Positions 9,597 to 17,641 of a stretch of 64,000 nt of DNA are shown here, in pieces (position 1 is the stretch's first letter; every line of letters begins with the position of its first letter). This DNA is from Romboutsia hominis (lineage in GTDB: Bacteria; Bacillota; Clostridia; Peptostreptococcales; Peptostreptococcaceae). The stretch spans positions 2,395,565 to 2,459,564 of the forward strand of contig NZ_LN650648.1 of NCBI RefSeq assembly GCF_900002575.1. The letters run 5' to 3'. The notes under the pieces are model-generated. The model saw only the letters and a list, made by a program, of their open reading frames with translations, was not told where the DNA came from and searched no databases. The translations under genes were made by a program, and so were the position numbers.

Positions 9597-10750
9597 TATG
9601 ATTTCCTCCTTAACACTTTGTATATATCTATTTGATTTTTATCCATTAACATAAACTCTTTCATTAAAAGTACCATTGGGAAACTAAAGGCTGCTTCTAA
9701 TAAAATATTTTCTGCAAAAGAATATATTAAAAATATTACAACTACTGTTAAATATGCTTTTTTATCTTTTTCAATAAAACTACCTATCCCTTTATATAAA
9801 ACATACATAAATAATATCAATGATACCAATCCTAAAACACAAACTATATATATATATGAACTATCTAAAGGGTTTAAAGACTTAATAGTTGCACTATATG
9901 CATTACCAAAAGGTTTTAGTAAATTTCCTGCTTGAGCTAAGTATACATGCCAATATTTTGGTCTACTTGCCAATAGCCTGTTAGCCATATAATTGTCATA
10001 GAAGAAGTATCCTATAATAACACTTATTATTGTTATAATTATAGGAGAAATTTTTGCTAATATTTTTAATGGTTTTATATTCTTTATATCCATGAATCTT
10101 ATTATTTCAACAAATATTAAACCTGCAAATATAGTGTATGCTCCTGTTCTACTAAATGTAGTTTCGTATATAAAATACGTTGATGCAAATAATATAACTC
10201 TATCTATCATGTTATATTTTTTAAATCTTAAAAATATATATGCCGCATAAATAGTTACCATATGATAGAATATTGCATTAGGGTTTCCTAATCCATAATC
10301 CATTCTAACTGCTAACGAATCTGTTTTTGCTATATATCTATAATGTATTTCTTTATTAAATTCCAACCATGGAAATAAATTAAACACAAGTAAAGCAATA
10401 ATTAAAAATATACCTGATATTATTAGGTAATTTTTTATAACATATTTATCATCTAAATTTTTTACCACTGTAGCTAACAACACAATAAGTAATATTGCAC
10501 CTTCCCTATTTAGCAAATACAATATACAACATGCTCCAACTAAAAATAGTTCTGACATACTCTTTTTTCTTTCAGTTATAAAGAGTAACCCTAATATACC
10601 TATAGAGGCATAAAATAAAAGAGATTTTACTATATTCATATTTATTTCTGGGCTTACAAAGGATATAATATATTTTCTAGATATAATCATAAATAAAACT
10701 AAAGTAAAAGCTATTTTTCTTATATCTACTTTCTTTAATAAGTTCTCCAT
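9596..10750 (-). CDS. Wzy-like polysaccharide polymerase / O-antigen ligase-type membrane protein
   Basis: 384 residues, almost entirely hydrophobic with around ten or more membrane segments and one larger outer loop around residues 130-155 and 250-290 (DYGLGNPNAIFYHM, LASRPKYWHVYL). This layout and the position between glycosyltransferases and a flippase gene are typical of Wzy polymerases or WaaL-like ligases, which are too divergent for residue-level proof. It would polymerise or transfer lipid-linked repeat units on the outer face of the membrane. Overlaps the downstream GT2 gene by one base. Confidence 0.75.
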   Translation of the reverse strand: MENLLKKVDIRKIAFTLVLFMIISRKYIISFVSPEINMNIVKSLLFYASIGILGLLFITERKKSMSELFLVGACCILYLLNREGAILLIVLLATVVKNLDDKYVIKNYLIISGIFLIIALLVFNLFPWLEFNKEIHYRYIAKTDSLAVRMDYGLGNPNAIFYHMVTIYAAYIFLRFKKYNMIDRVILFASTYFIYETTFSRTGAYTIFAGLIFVEIIRFMDIKNIKPLKILAKISPIIITIISVIIGYFFYDNYMANRLLASRPKYWHVYLAQAGNLLKPFGNAYSATIKSLNPLDSSYIYIVCVLGLVSLILFMYVLYKGIGSFIEKDKKAYLTVVVIFLIYSFAENILLEAAFSFPMVLLMKEFMLMDKNQIDIYKVLRRKS

Positions 10751-10752
10751 AA

Positions 10753-11496
10753 TTATTTTCTCCTTTTTGTGCTTAGTAAGGAATTACTTACAAATATTTT
10801 TGCGCATTTAACAACCTTCTCTATCCCTCTCATATGTTTGGTTTCTAAGAAATAGTCTCTCTTTTTGACCCAACTTTTTCCCCACCAATGTATTCCATAA
10901 GTATTTTCTTTTATACATTCATAATAAAAATCTTCTCTATAGCTAAATGGATAGAAATATTCTCTATCGTATACAGTTATTCCATCTTCATAATGATTTT
11001 TATCTATTTTTTTATAATTATTTTCTATTATATAAGTTATTACTTTTGGTATAGTATAAAATGGTGCACTAAGTATGTCACTTTCATAAAAATCTAGCAT
11101 TTGTTTAAATACTTTATGACCTGGTTTTGCACCTATTATACCTGCACTTATATGTTTTTCATCTTCATATCCAAAGAATACATCCTGTTTATCTAAAAGC
11201 GGTGTTATATCTTTTAATATTTGCATATCTGTATCCATGTAGACACCACCTTGTTCATAAAGAACCTTTATCCTAATATAATCAGATATAAATGCCCACA
11301 TTTTTTTTTGATAACATACTTCTAAGAATTTTTTTCCTTTTATTTCTTTTTCTATATCAAAATTATGCTCATTCCATTCTATTATTTCATATTCTGGAAG
11401 TTTTTCTCTCCATGAATTTATACATATATTCTCTATATTTCCCTTTGGGCCACCTATCCAAACGTAGTGAATTTTTTTTGGTACCAATTGTGTCAC
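10753..11496 (-). CDS. DXD-containing glycosyltransferase (GT32-type, capsular polysaccharide)
   Basis: 247 residues. Begins PKKIHYVWIGG and contains NSWREKLPEYEIIEWNE, SDYIRIKVLYEQGGVYMDTDMQI (the DXD metal and nucleotide-sugar site) and an AGIIGAKPGH segment, all characteristic of the Gly_transf_sug family (GT32/Och1-like). Transfers a sugar to the growing polymer at the cytoplasmic face. Only 2 bp separate it from the polymerase gene. Confidence 0.88.
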   Translation of the reverse strand: MTQLVPKKIHYVWIGGPKGNIENICINSWREKLPEYEIIEWNEHNFDIEKEIKGKKFLEVCYQKKMWAFISDYIRIKVLYEQGGVYMDTDMQILKDITPLLDKQDVFFGYEDEKHISAGIIGAKPGHKVFKQMLDFYESDILSAPFYTIPKVITYIIENNYKKIDKNHYEDGITVYDREYFYPFSYREDFYYECIKENTYGIHWWGKSWVKKRDYFLETKHMRGIEKVVKCAKIFVSNSLLSTKRRK

Positions 11497-11517
11497 TCCT
11501 TTTATATACTAAAATTT

Positions 11518-11561
11518 AGCTGCTTCAAAATAAAAATATAATTTTTCATTTCGAAACAGCT
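11518..11561 (-). terminator. Weak hairpin downstream of the MurJ-like gene
   Basis: Arms AGCTGCTTC (11518-11526) and GAAACAGCT (11553-11561) pair over 9 bp with one G-U, around a long AT loop. The T tail is poor, so it may only attenuate transcription between the flippase gene and the glycosyltransferases. Confidence 0.35.
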
Positions 11562-11589
11562 TATTTAAAATTCATTGAATCAAATAAAA

Positions 11590-13146
11590 TTATCTTTTAT
11601 TTTTGATTATTTTATTTTTTGCCTTTTTTATTATATCCATAGCTAAGTTAACTTCATCAACTTTAAGTATTACTATCAGTAATGCATATATTAACGCTCC
11701 TATTAGCACAGATATAGAAACTGCTATTATTTCTTCTATTTTACTAGATCCTATTATTGAATATAAATTTGTGTAAGAAACAACTGTTGCCACTCCCATT
11801 ATTATTGATGCTATTAAGCTCTTAAGTCCAGTTTTAATTATTTTATCTCCACCAAAATATCCTTGTTTTCTCTTTAGAGATATAAATAATAAAATAACTG
11901 TTAATATAGATGATATACTAGTTGAAAGAGCTAATCCTGCATATCCAATTACATTTATAAGGGCAAAGTTAAGAATTATATTTATTATTAAAGCTATACT
12001 TCCATTTATCATTGGTGTTTTTGTGTCCGATAAAGAATAGAAAATTCTATTTAATACATCCCTTACTGCTACTGCTATAAGTCCTATTGAGTAAAGTCTT
12101 AAAGCTACTGCTGTCATATGCGTTGATTCTACATCAAACTGACCTCTTTGGAATAGTATTCTAACTACCGGTTCTGCAAGTACTATAGCTCCTACTGCTA
12201 TTGGTAGTACAATTAGTATTATACTGTTTGAAGTTTTTACGATTGTATTTCTAAACCCTTCTTTATCATCTGAGTTAGATAGTTTAGAAAGCTTTGGATA
12301 TATTACGGTTATTATTGATGCTACAAAAAGCGCCATTACGAAATCATTTAACCTAGATGCAAAGTTTAAAGCCGATACTGGTCCATCACCTAAAGTTGTT
12401 GCTAATGCTCTATCTACAGCTATATTTAACTGAGATATTGATGAACTTATAAGCATTGGTAAAACTAGAATCGACAATTCCTTTATGTGTTTATCTTTTA
12501 AGTTAAAATATTTACTATACTTATATGATTTTTTGAATGCAAATGGTATTTGGAAAATCATTTGACTTGCCATTGCAATTACAGCTCCAATTGCAAGAAA
12601 CCTGAAATCTGTAAATGCACTTATTACTATAGATATTATTATTATTATGTTATACGGCGTCCCTATTAATGCTGGTACTGTAAAACTATCATTAGCTTGT
12701 AAATAAGAACTTAATAGTTTACTTACACTTAAGAATAATACACCTGGCATCATAATTTTAGTAAATGTTACTGCTGTGTTAAATTTCTCTCCTTCAAATC
12801 CTCCTGCAAGAATATCAATAAATTCTTTAGTAAATATAAGACCAAATATAGCTATTATAATAGCCATAACAGCACAAATATTTAGCATATTATTGGTGAA
12901 TTTTAGGGCTTCATTTTCTCCTAGATTTTCTTTTATTTCAATATATTTAGGAATATATATTGTTGCTACTACTGACCCTATAACCGCTATTATTAGACCA
13001 GGTATGTTTAGTGTTACTAAAAACACATCTGCATGTGAACTTGTTCCATAAAAATTGGCTAATACTATTTCTCTAAAGAAACCTAGTACTTTTGAAAGCA
13101 TAGTACCAACCATAATCCAAAGTGTCGATTTTGCTACATTTGACAT
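11590..13146 (-). CDS. MurJ/MviN-family lipid-linked glycan flippase
   Basis: 518 residues, about 14 membrane segments. Opens with STLWIMVGTMLSKVLGFFREIVLANFYG, and the middle has ALNFASRLNDFVMALFVASI and VRILFQRGQFD, which are MurJ/MviN signatures. In C. difficile an MviN-type protein in the PSII cluster is the candidate exporter for that polymer. By position this protein is more likely the flippase of the wall-polymer precursor than the housekeeping lipid II flippase. A good ribosome binding site (GAGGAG) precedes the ATG. Confidence 0.85.
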   Translation of the reverse strand: MSNVAKSTLWIMVGTMLSKVLGFFREIVLANFYGTSSHADVFLVTLNIPGLIIAVIGSVVATIYIPKYIEIKENLGENEALKFTNNMLNICAVMAIIIAIFGLIFTKEFIDILAGGFEGEKFNTAVTFTKIMMPGVLFLSVSKLLSSYLQANDSFTVPALIGTPYNIIIIISIVISAFTDFRFLAIGAVIAMASQMIFQIPFAFKKSYKYSKYFNLKDKHIKELSILVLPMLISSSISQLNIAVDRALATTLGDGPVSALNFASRLNDFVMALFVASIITVIYPKLSKLSNSDDKEGFRNTIVKTSNSIILIVLPIAVGAIVLAEPVVRILFQRGQFDVESTHMTAVALRLYSIGLIAVAVRDVLNRIFYSLSDTKTPMINGSIALIINIILNFALINVIGYAGLALSTSISSILTVILLFISLKRKQGYFGGDKIIKTGLKSLIASIIMGVATVVSYTNLYSIIGSSKIEEIIAVSISVLIGALIYALLIVILKVDEVNLAMDIIKKAKNKIIKNKR

Positions 13147-13162
13147 TTTTTTCTCCTCATTT

Positions 13163-14227
13163 CTAAATAGCTATCTTCATTCCTCTTACAATAATAATGA
13201 TTATTACAACTAATAAAATCATAGCTTTTATAAAACTAGCACTTTTGAACGTATTCCATATACTATATTTCCCTACTTCTTGACCTACTTCTATTATCTC
13301 AGTTACATTTTTTTCTATAAATCTTTCCTGATTATGACTAAAATTTTCATTACATATTAATATAGGAATATTCTGCTTAGCAGCTGCTACAGGAAGAGAT
13401 AAGTACTGACTTATATCTCCTTTATTTCCATAATCTATATTAATAGTATATATAGTATCTAATCTTTTACCTTTGTATAAATCTGTTATGTATTTCATAT
13501 TAGTATCATATGGATTTATTTCTTTTATTAATTTAACATTTTTTATTCCTTCTTTTGCGTAGTATTTAAATCTTTCTCCATCTCCAATTGCATATACTTT
13601 TTTAAATTTCTTATTTCTAACGTATTTTATGATTGGATCTAGATTATTATCATCACCCCAAAGTATAGGAATATTATTCTTACAAGCAAAATCAGTTATT
13701 GCTATACTATTTTCAATGCCTGCTGTTGAACTTATTATTATTACTTCATCTGATTTTTGCTTGCTTTCTTTTTTTATTTCATTAGCTATCTTAATTGCAG
13801 TTTCATATCTATCTGCTCCATATATACGATTTGTTTCTATTCCTAATTTATTTAATTTCACTTCTACAGTTTTAGATACATTTTTTAAACCACCTATAAT
13901 TGTTATTTTCTTAATCCCCGAATCTTTTATATATTTGGTAGTCTTGGAATCTATTCTTTTCCATTCTGTAGTTATTATAGGTGCATTTTTTAAGTATGCC
14001 AACGGAGTAGCACTAATAGAATCTATATCAGATTCATCATTTATAAGTATTGCTTCCTCAGACTTTCTGAATGCATCTTTATTTATTTGTGTGGATATTT
14101 CTTCACTACTACCTCTTATATTTCTAACTTTAAAGTTAGCATTAGCATAAATATTAGATACTGTAGTAGCTATTGTTATTCCCACCAGTAAAGCAATAAC
14201 TCTATTTTTTTTCATATCATATATCAT
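13163..14227 (-). CDS. CWB2 protein with C-terminal membrane anchor
   Basis: 354 residues. A signal-like hydrophobic segment (about 10-28) is followed by three divergent CWB2 repeats: ILINDESDIDSISATPLAYLKNAPII, IYGADRYETAIKIANEI..., and a last copy with little of the GADR motif. The protein ends in a strong transmembrane segment (AMILLVVIIIIIVRG) and a short basic tail. CWB2 modules normally bind the secondary wall polymer from outside, so this one would be held at the membrane while contacting the polymer. Its gene lies between the initiating transferase and the flippase, which suggests a role in assembling or attaching the polymer rather than a coat function. The ATG at 14227 has AAAGGA almost touching it; the ATG at 14215 is an alternative start. 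Confidence 0.85.
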   Translation of the reverse strand: MIYDMKKNRVIALLVGITIATTVSNIYANANFKVRNIRGSSEEISTQINKDAFRKSEEAILINDESDIDSISATPLAYLKNAPIITTEWKRIDSKTTKYIKDSGIKKITIIGGLKNVSKTVEVKLNKLGIETNRIYGADRYETAIKIANEIKKESKQKSDEVIIISSTAGIENSIAITDFACKNNIPILWGDDNNLDPIIKYVRNKKFKKVYAIGDGERFKYYAKEGIKNVKLIKEINPYDTNMKYITDLYKGKRLDTIYTINIDYGNKGDISQYLSLPVAAAKQNIPILICNENFSHNQERFIEKNVTEIIEVGQEVGKYSIWNTFKSASFIKAMILLVVIIIIIVRGMKIAI

Positions 14228-14255
14228 ATCCTTTACTTTATTTTGATTACAATTA

Positions 14256-14287
14256 AAAAAGGCTCTTTTAATTACAAGAGCCTTTTT
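14256..14287 (-). terminator. Terminator of the sugar-phosphate transferase gene
   Basis: 12-bp perfect stem AAAAAGGCTCTT / AAGAGCCTTTTT with an 8-nt loop and T-rich ends on both sides. It follows the stop of the initiating transferase and makes that gene a separate transcript. Confidence 0.85.
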
Positions 14288-14308
14288 AATAATCTAAACT
14301 TTTCAAAA

Positions 14309-14992
14309 TTATCTAGCTCCATCACCTGTTAGTACGACCTTAACAGTTTTAAGAAGTATTTTCATATCTAGTAGTATGCTTCTATTTCTTATATAGTATA
14401 AATCTTCTACCAACTTTTCTTCTGGAGTAATATCGTAACCACCATTTACTTGAGCCCATCCTGTAAGACCAGGTTTTATCGCCAATCTATTTATAAATCC
14501 AGGAATGTATTCATTAAACTCAATAGTAAAAGATGGCCTTTCAGGTCTTGGACCTATTATACTCATATCACCTTTAAGTATGTTAAATAGTTGAGGTATT
14601 TCATCAATTCTAGTTTTTCTGATGAAACGTCCAACTTTAGTGATTCTTGGGTCATCTTTTTCCGCCCACTTAGCACCAAATTTTTCGGCATCAGTTCTCA
14701 TAGATCTTAATTTATATATATAAAATCTCTTACCACCTTTGCCCATTCTTTCTTGCTTATAAGTCATTGGCCCTTTATCTTCTAACTTTATAAGGATACC
14801 AAATATGATCATTATAGGCACACCTACTAGTAATCCAATTAAAGATAGTACTATATCTAAACTTCTTTGATATACGCTAAATAATACTGAACCTTTAACT
14901 AAGCTGTAATCGATATCGTTGAATAATTGCTCTTTTTCACTATTATAAGTAGTTACATTCATTTCATTTCCCTCACTAGTATAATCATCCAT
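14309..14992 (-). CDS. Initiating sugar-1-phosphate transferase (polyprenyl-phosphate glycosylphosphotransferase)
   Basis: 227 residues, Bacterial sugar transferase family (PF02397). One hydrophobic segment (about 46-70, DIVLSLIGLLVGVPIMIIFG) is followed by the catalytic domain with YKQERMGKGGKRFYIYKLRSM, TKVGRFIRKTRIDEIPQLFN, SIIGPRPERPSF and KPGLTGWAQVNGG. It moves a sugar-1-phosphate from a UDP-sugar to undecaprenyl phosphate, the first step of repeat-unit synthesis. It is the short form without the N-terminal CoA-binding domain, which is often seen next to a CapD-like enzyme such as the one at 1.9-3.3 kb. GGAGG lies 8 nt before the ATG. Confidence 0.92.
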   Translation of the reverse strand: MDDYTSEGNEMNVTTYNSEKEQLFNDIDYSLVKGSVLFSVYQRSLDIVLSLIGLLVGVPIMIIFGILIKLEDKGPMTYKQERMGKGGKRFYIYKLRSMRTDAEKFGAKWAEKDDPRITKVGRFIRKTRIDEIPQLFNILKGDMSIIGPRPERPSFTIEFNEYIPGFINRLAIKPGLTGWAQVNGGYDITPEEKLVEDLYYIRNRSILLDMKILLKTVKVVLTGDGAR

Positions 14993-15159
14993 ATATTATG
15001 CCTCCATATATTGTTATTTTGCATAAAATATAATTCGACTCATTTTTATATTATACTCAATATTTTGTAGTTAATCAATAAAATAAATGCTTATTAGTTC
15101 AAATTATTCTTGATATTTCAATACTTTTGCTTATTTTCTTAAATTTTTCGACTAAATTT

Positions 15160-17127
15160 TTACTTTAAAGTTTGTTCTATTCCTTTACCTATTTGAACAC
15201 CTAAAGTCTTTCTTTTTTCTAATGTATTTAATTTAGATAAATCACTAGAGTTATCTAAGAATGCACTTTCAACTATTACAGCTGGTGCATCAGTTCTTCT
15301 TATTACAGAATAGTAATCTTGACCACTATCAGTTGTTCTAGTTTTTACTCCTCTGTTTTTAAAGTCAAACTTGCTTAGTATACTATTTAATATATTAGTA
15401 GCTAGTGTTTTACTAGTTCCACCATTTCTGTCTTTATATTTATAGTAAACTTCTGAACCACTTGCTTGTCCATTAAAAGAGTTAAAATGAACACTTACAA
15501 ATAAATCTGCACCCATTGCATTTGATATGCTAGATCTTTCTGCTAGAGTTATATATTTATCAGTATCTCTTGTTAGAACTACATTAACATTTTTTGATCT
15601 TAAGTATTCTGTCGTTGATAATGATGTATCTAACGTATAATCTTTTTCTAAATTACTAGTTCCTGGGTCACTTCCACCGTGACCTGGGTCAACAACTACA
15701 GTTTTACTACCAGCATTATGAGGTGATAATCTATAAGCTATATCATCTATAACGCTTTGTCTCATTCCATCACCTATTTGATAAACCATATCTGCATTTT
15801 TAGCATCTAGGTTTGCTTCATGGTATTTTGATAAATATATTTGTGGAGTTATAAGTACTGGTGAACCTAATTTTACTCCAAGTGGTCCTGCTACTAATGC
15901 ATCTGTAAGCTTATCAGATCTTGCTACTAACATAGCATTTAAATTTGCTTGTGGATAGAATTTTGATATAACTTTTGCGTTAGTTTCATTTCTATCTGCA
16001 CCATATACTCTATTTTTATATACACTTTGTCCACTAGCTACATTAGTTATATCTGCTATTTGGTCTATAACCTTAGTATCTAATGTTTCTGGTCCACCTA
16101 TAAAATAAGCATTTTTTAATCCTTCATTTTTTAACCAGTTATAAGTAGCAGTTGGAACTTTGTATTTTTCTGTTAATATTACTGGTTGCTTATCTTGACC
16201 TGCTTTTGTTGCTATAGATACAGCATCTATATCTCCTTTAAATCCTTCTGCTAAATAGACTGTTTGAACATCATATTGATTATCCATAGCTTGTGCTATT
16301 TTTAAAGATGTATCGTGTCTATCTACTCCACCAATACGACTAACTCTAGCATTGTTTATTCCTGCTAATTGATTTTGTACTGATGTTGTTATAGTATTTG
16401 TTCCACCTACTATTATTATTTCACTTGGATTTAAACGCTTTATTTCATTTTTTATAACATCTGGTATATTATTTTGGCCAACTGTTAATATTGGTGCATT
16501 GTGTACTGCAGCAAGTGGTGTTGCAGTTATACCATCAGCTACTTTATCTCCATTTATTACAACTAACTTGTTGCTTCCATTTTTCCATCCTTCTTGACTT
16601 ATCTTAACTGCTGTTTCAAAATTATCGCTTCCTACAAGCTTTTTAACAGGTGATGAAGTTCTTTGTATATAGTTTGCCATGCTAGGTAAATCTGATACTA
16701 TATATTCTTGAGTTATTTTGTAATCGTCTAAGTTTAATCCCATTTCTTTTAATTTAGACTTATCTAAAGTTTGTGCATTTTCATCACTATTTACTACTAT
16801 ATTTTCAATTTGCCAAACATTTAAATATTCTGGGTCTATATTGAAATTTATAGTTCCTTCATAAGATTTAGTTTGTGGATTGTAATTTAATGTTGTACTT
16901 AAAGTTTGGTCATAACATAAATAATTTAAAGTTATGCTATTTGCTTTTAAGTCTTCTTTAAAAGATATGCTTATTTTTGAAGTGTCTCCATATATAACAC
17001 TTCTTTTTTCTAAGTTTATATTTATATCTGAACTGTTAACATTAGTTTCGTTAGCGAAAGCCATTGTTGGCATAGCTAACATAGTTGCCATTATTCCTGT
17101 TGACAACATCTTTCTTCTCTTCTTCAT
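15160..17127 (-). CDS. Cwp6-like CWB2 cell wall protein with N-acetylmuramoyl-L-alanine amidase domain
   Basis: 655 residues. Signal peptide 1-26 (ends MAFA); N-terminal beta-rich domain of unknown role (27-160); three CWB2 repeats (about 165-470; LVGSDNFETAVKIS, IGGVDRHDTSLKIA, VYGADRNETNAKVI); then an Amidase_3 domain (about 475-655). The zinc and catalytic residues are visible in VVVDPGHGGSDPG, the glutamate of LAERSSISN, VSVHFNSF and VIVESAFLDN. It cleaves the bond between MurNAc and the stem peptide while bound to the wall polymer. The same domain order near secA2 is found in C. difficile Cwp6. Its leader carries three AAATTTGGAG copies (separate entry). Confidence 0.93.
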   Translation of the reverse strand: MKKRRKMLSTGIMATMLAMPTMAFANETNVNSSDININLEKRSVIYGDTSKISISFKEDLKANSITLNYLCYDQTLSTTLNYNPQTKSYEGTINFNIDPEYLNVWQIENIVVNSDENAQTLDKSKLKEMGLNLDDYKITQEYIVSDLPSMANYIQRTSSPVKKLVGSDNFETAVKISQEGWKNGSNKLVVINGDKVADGITATPLAAVHNAPILTVGQNNIPDVIKNEIKRLNPSEIIIVGGTNTITTSVQNQLAGINNARVSRIGGVDRHDTSLKIAQAMDNQYDVQTVYLAEGFKGDIDAVSIATKAGQDKQPVILTEKYKVPTATYNWLKNEGLKNAYFIGGPETLDTKVIDQIADITNVASGQSVYKNRVYGADRNETNAKVISKFYPQANLNAMLVARSDKLTDALVAGPLGVKLGSPVLITPQIYLSKYHEANLDAKNADMVYQIGDGMRQSVIDDIAYRLSPHNAGSKTVVVDPGHGGSDPGTSNLEKDYTLDTSLSTTEYLRSKNVNVVLTRDTDKYITLAERSSISNAMGADLFVSVHFNSFNGQASGSEVYYKYKDRNGGTSKTLATNILNSILSKFDFKNRGVKTRTTDSGQDYYSVIRRTDAPAVIVESAFLDNSSDLSKLNTLEKRKTLGVQIGKGIEQTLK

Positions 17128-17137
17128 TAATATTCCT

Positions 17138-17197
17138 CCAAATTTACTTAATTAATATTCTCTCCAAATTTTGTAAAGCAAAAATTCTCCAAATTTT
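17138..17197 (-). repeat. Three AAATTTGGAG repeats in the leader of the CWB2-amidase gene
   Basis: On the minus strand the decamer AAATTTGGAG occurs three times, at about 17195, 17170 and 17144 reading down, spaced 25-26 bp. The last copy is the real ribosome binding site, followed by ATG. All three lie inside the predicted 5' untranslated region, so two decoy or standby ribosome sites precede the true one. Confidence 0.7.
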
Positions 17198-17211
17198 ACT
17201 CAATATGTAAC

Positions 17212-17241
17212 ATTATATCACAACAACGTTGAAATTTACAA
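17212..17241 (-). promoter_or_regulatory. Predicted promoter of the CWB2-amidase gene
   Basis: -35 TTGTAA (17241-17236), 18-bp spacer containing the palindrome CAACGTTG, and -10 TATAAT (17217-17212) preceded by TG (extended -10). The predicted transcript starts near 17205, giving a leader of about 78 nt. Confidence 0.65.
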
Positions 17242-17458
17242 TTTTTTACACACTTTTACTAACTTATCAAACTTTCAAATTTGTTCAATTTTTTTTCTAA
17301 TTTATCGTATATTTATAAATTTTATAATTATATTTTTATATTAATAAAAGTAGGATAATTAATAAATTAATTTATTTTCTCAATTTATTTAAGTAATTTA
17401 TTTAATGATATTTTGTTACATTTTTGTAATTAATTAACATAAATATTTACTTATTCAC
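17242..17458. other. AT-rich spacer with no gene seen
   Basis: Between the CWB2-amidase promoter and the small RNA gene. Almost pure A/T with no open frame of note and no clear hairpin. Confidence 0.6.
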
Positions 17459-17487
17459 TCGACTTTTAAAATAAGTTATAGTATAAT
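17459..17487 (+). promoter_or_regulatory. Predicted promoter of small RNA gene A
   Basis: -35 TCGACT (17459-17464), exactly 17 bp, -10 TATAAT (17482-17487), reading rightward against the flanking genes. The start point would be about 17494. Confidence 0.65.
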
Positions 17488-17493
17488 TGTCTT

Positions 17494-17580
17494 AGGAAGA
17501 AAGAAATTTCTAACATCTCTTTTTTCCGTATTTCTCACATAAAAGAGGTCATAGACTTAGTCTATGACCTCTTTACTTTT
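17494..17580 (+). ncRNA. Small RNA gene A (paralogue of B), candidate antisense regulator of S-layer-type mRNAs
   Basis: Predicted ~85-nt transcript with its own promoter and terminator. The 5' hairpin GGAAGAAAG / CTTTTTTCC (17495-17503, 17519-17527) exposes AACATCT in its 15-nt loop. A single-stranded stretch GTATTTCTCACA (17528-17539) follows, then the terminator hairpin (17542-17574). The block from AACATCTC to TCTCACA is nearly identical in RNA gene B at 20.2 kb. It is the reverse complement of motifs at the very 5' end of the two S-layer-type CWB2 mRNAs (31008-31036 and 38483-38544). It contains no open reading frame. The RNA is a prediction; the shared sequence is directly seen. Confidence 0.65.
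17542..17574. terminator. Bidirectional terminator: secA2 (-) and small RNA A (+)
   Basis: 16-nt arms AAAGAGGTCATAGACT / AGTCTATGACCTCTTT, perfect, with T runs on both sides (TTTACTTTT to the right, TTTTA to the left). It serves secA2 from the right and the small RNA from the left. Confidence 0.85.
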
Positions 17581-17641
17581 ATAATATAAAAATAAAATTC
17601 CCCTAATATATAAAAAATTATATCTTAGGGGAATTAGCAAA

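Noticed and set aside
12776..13051. Plus-strand frame within the flippase gene
   Set aside because: Antisense shadow of the MurJ-like gene.
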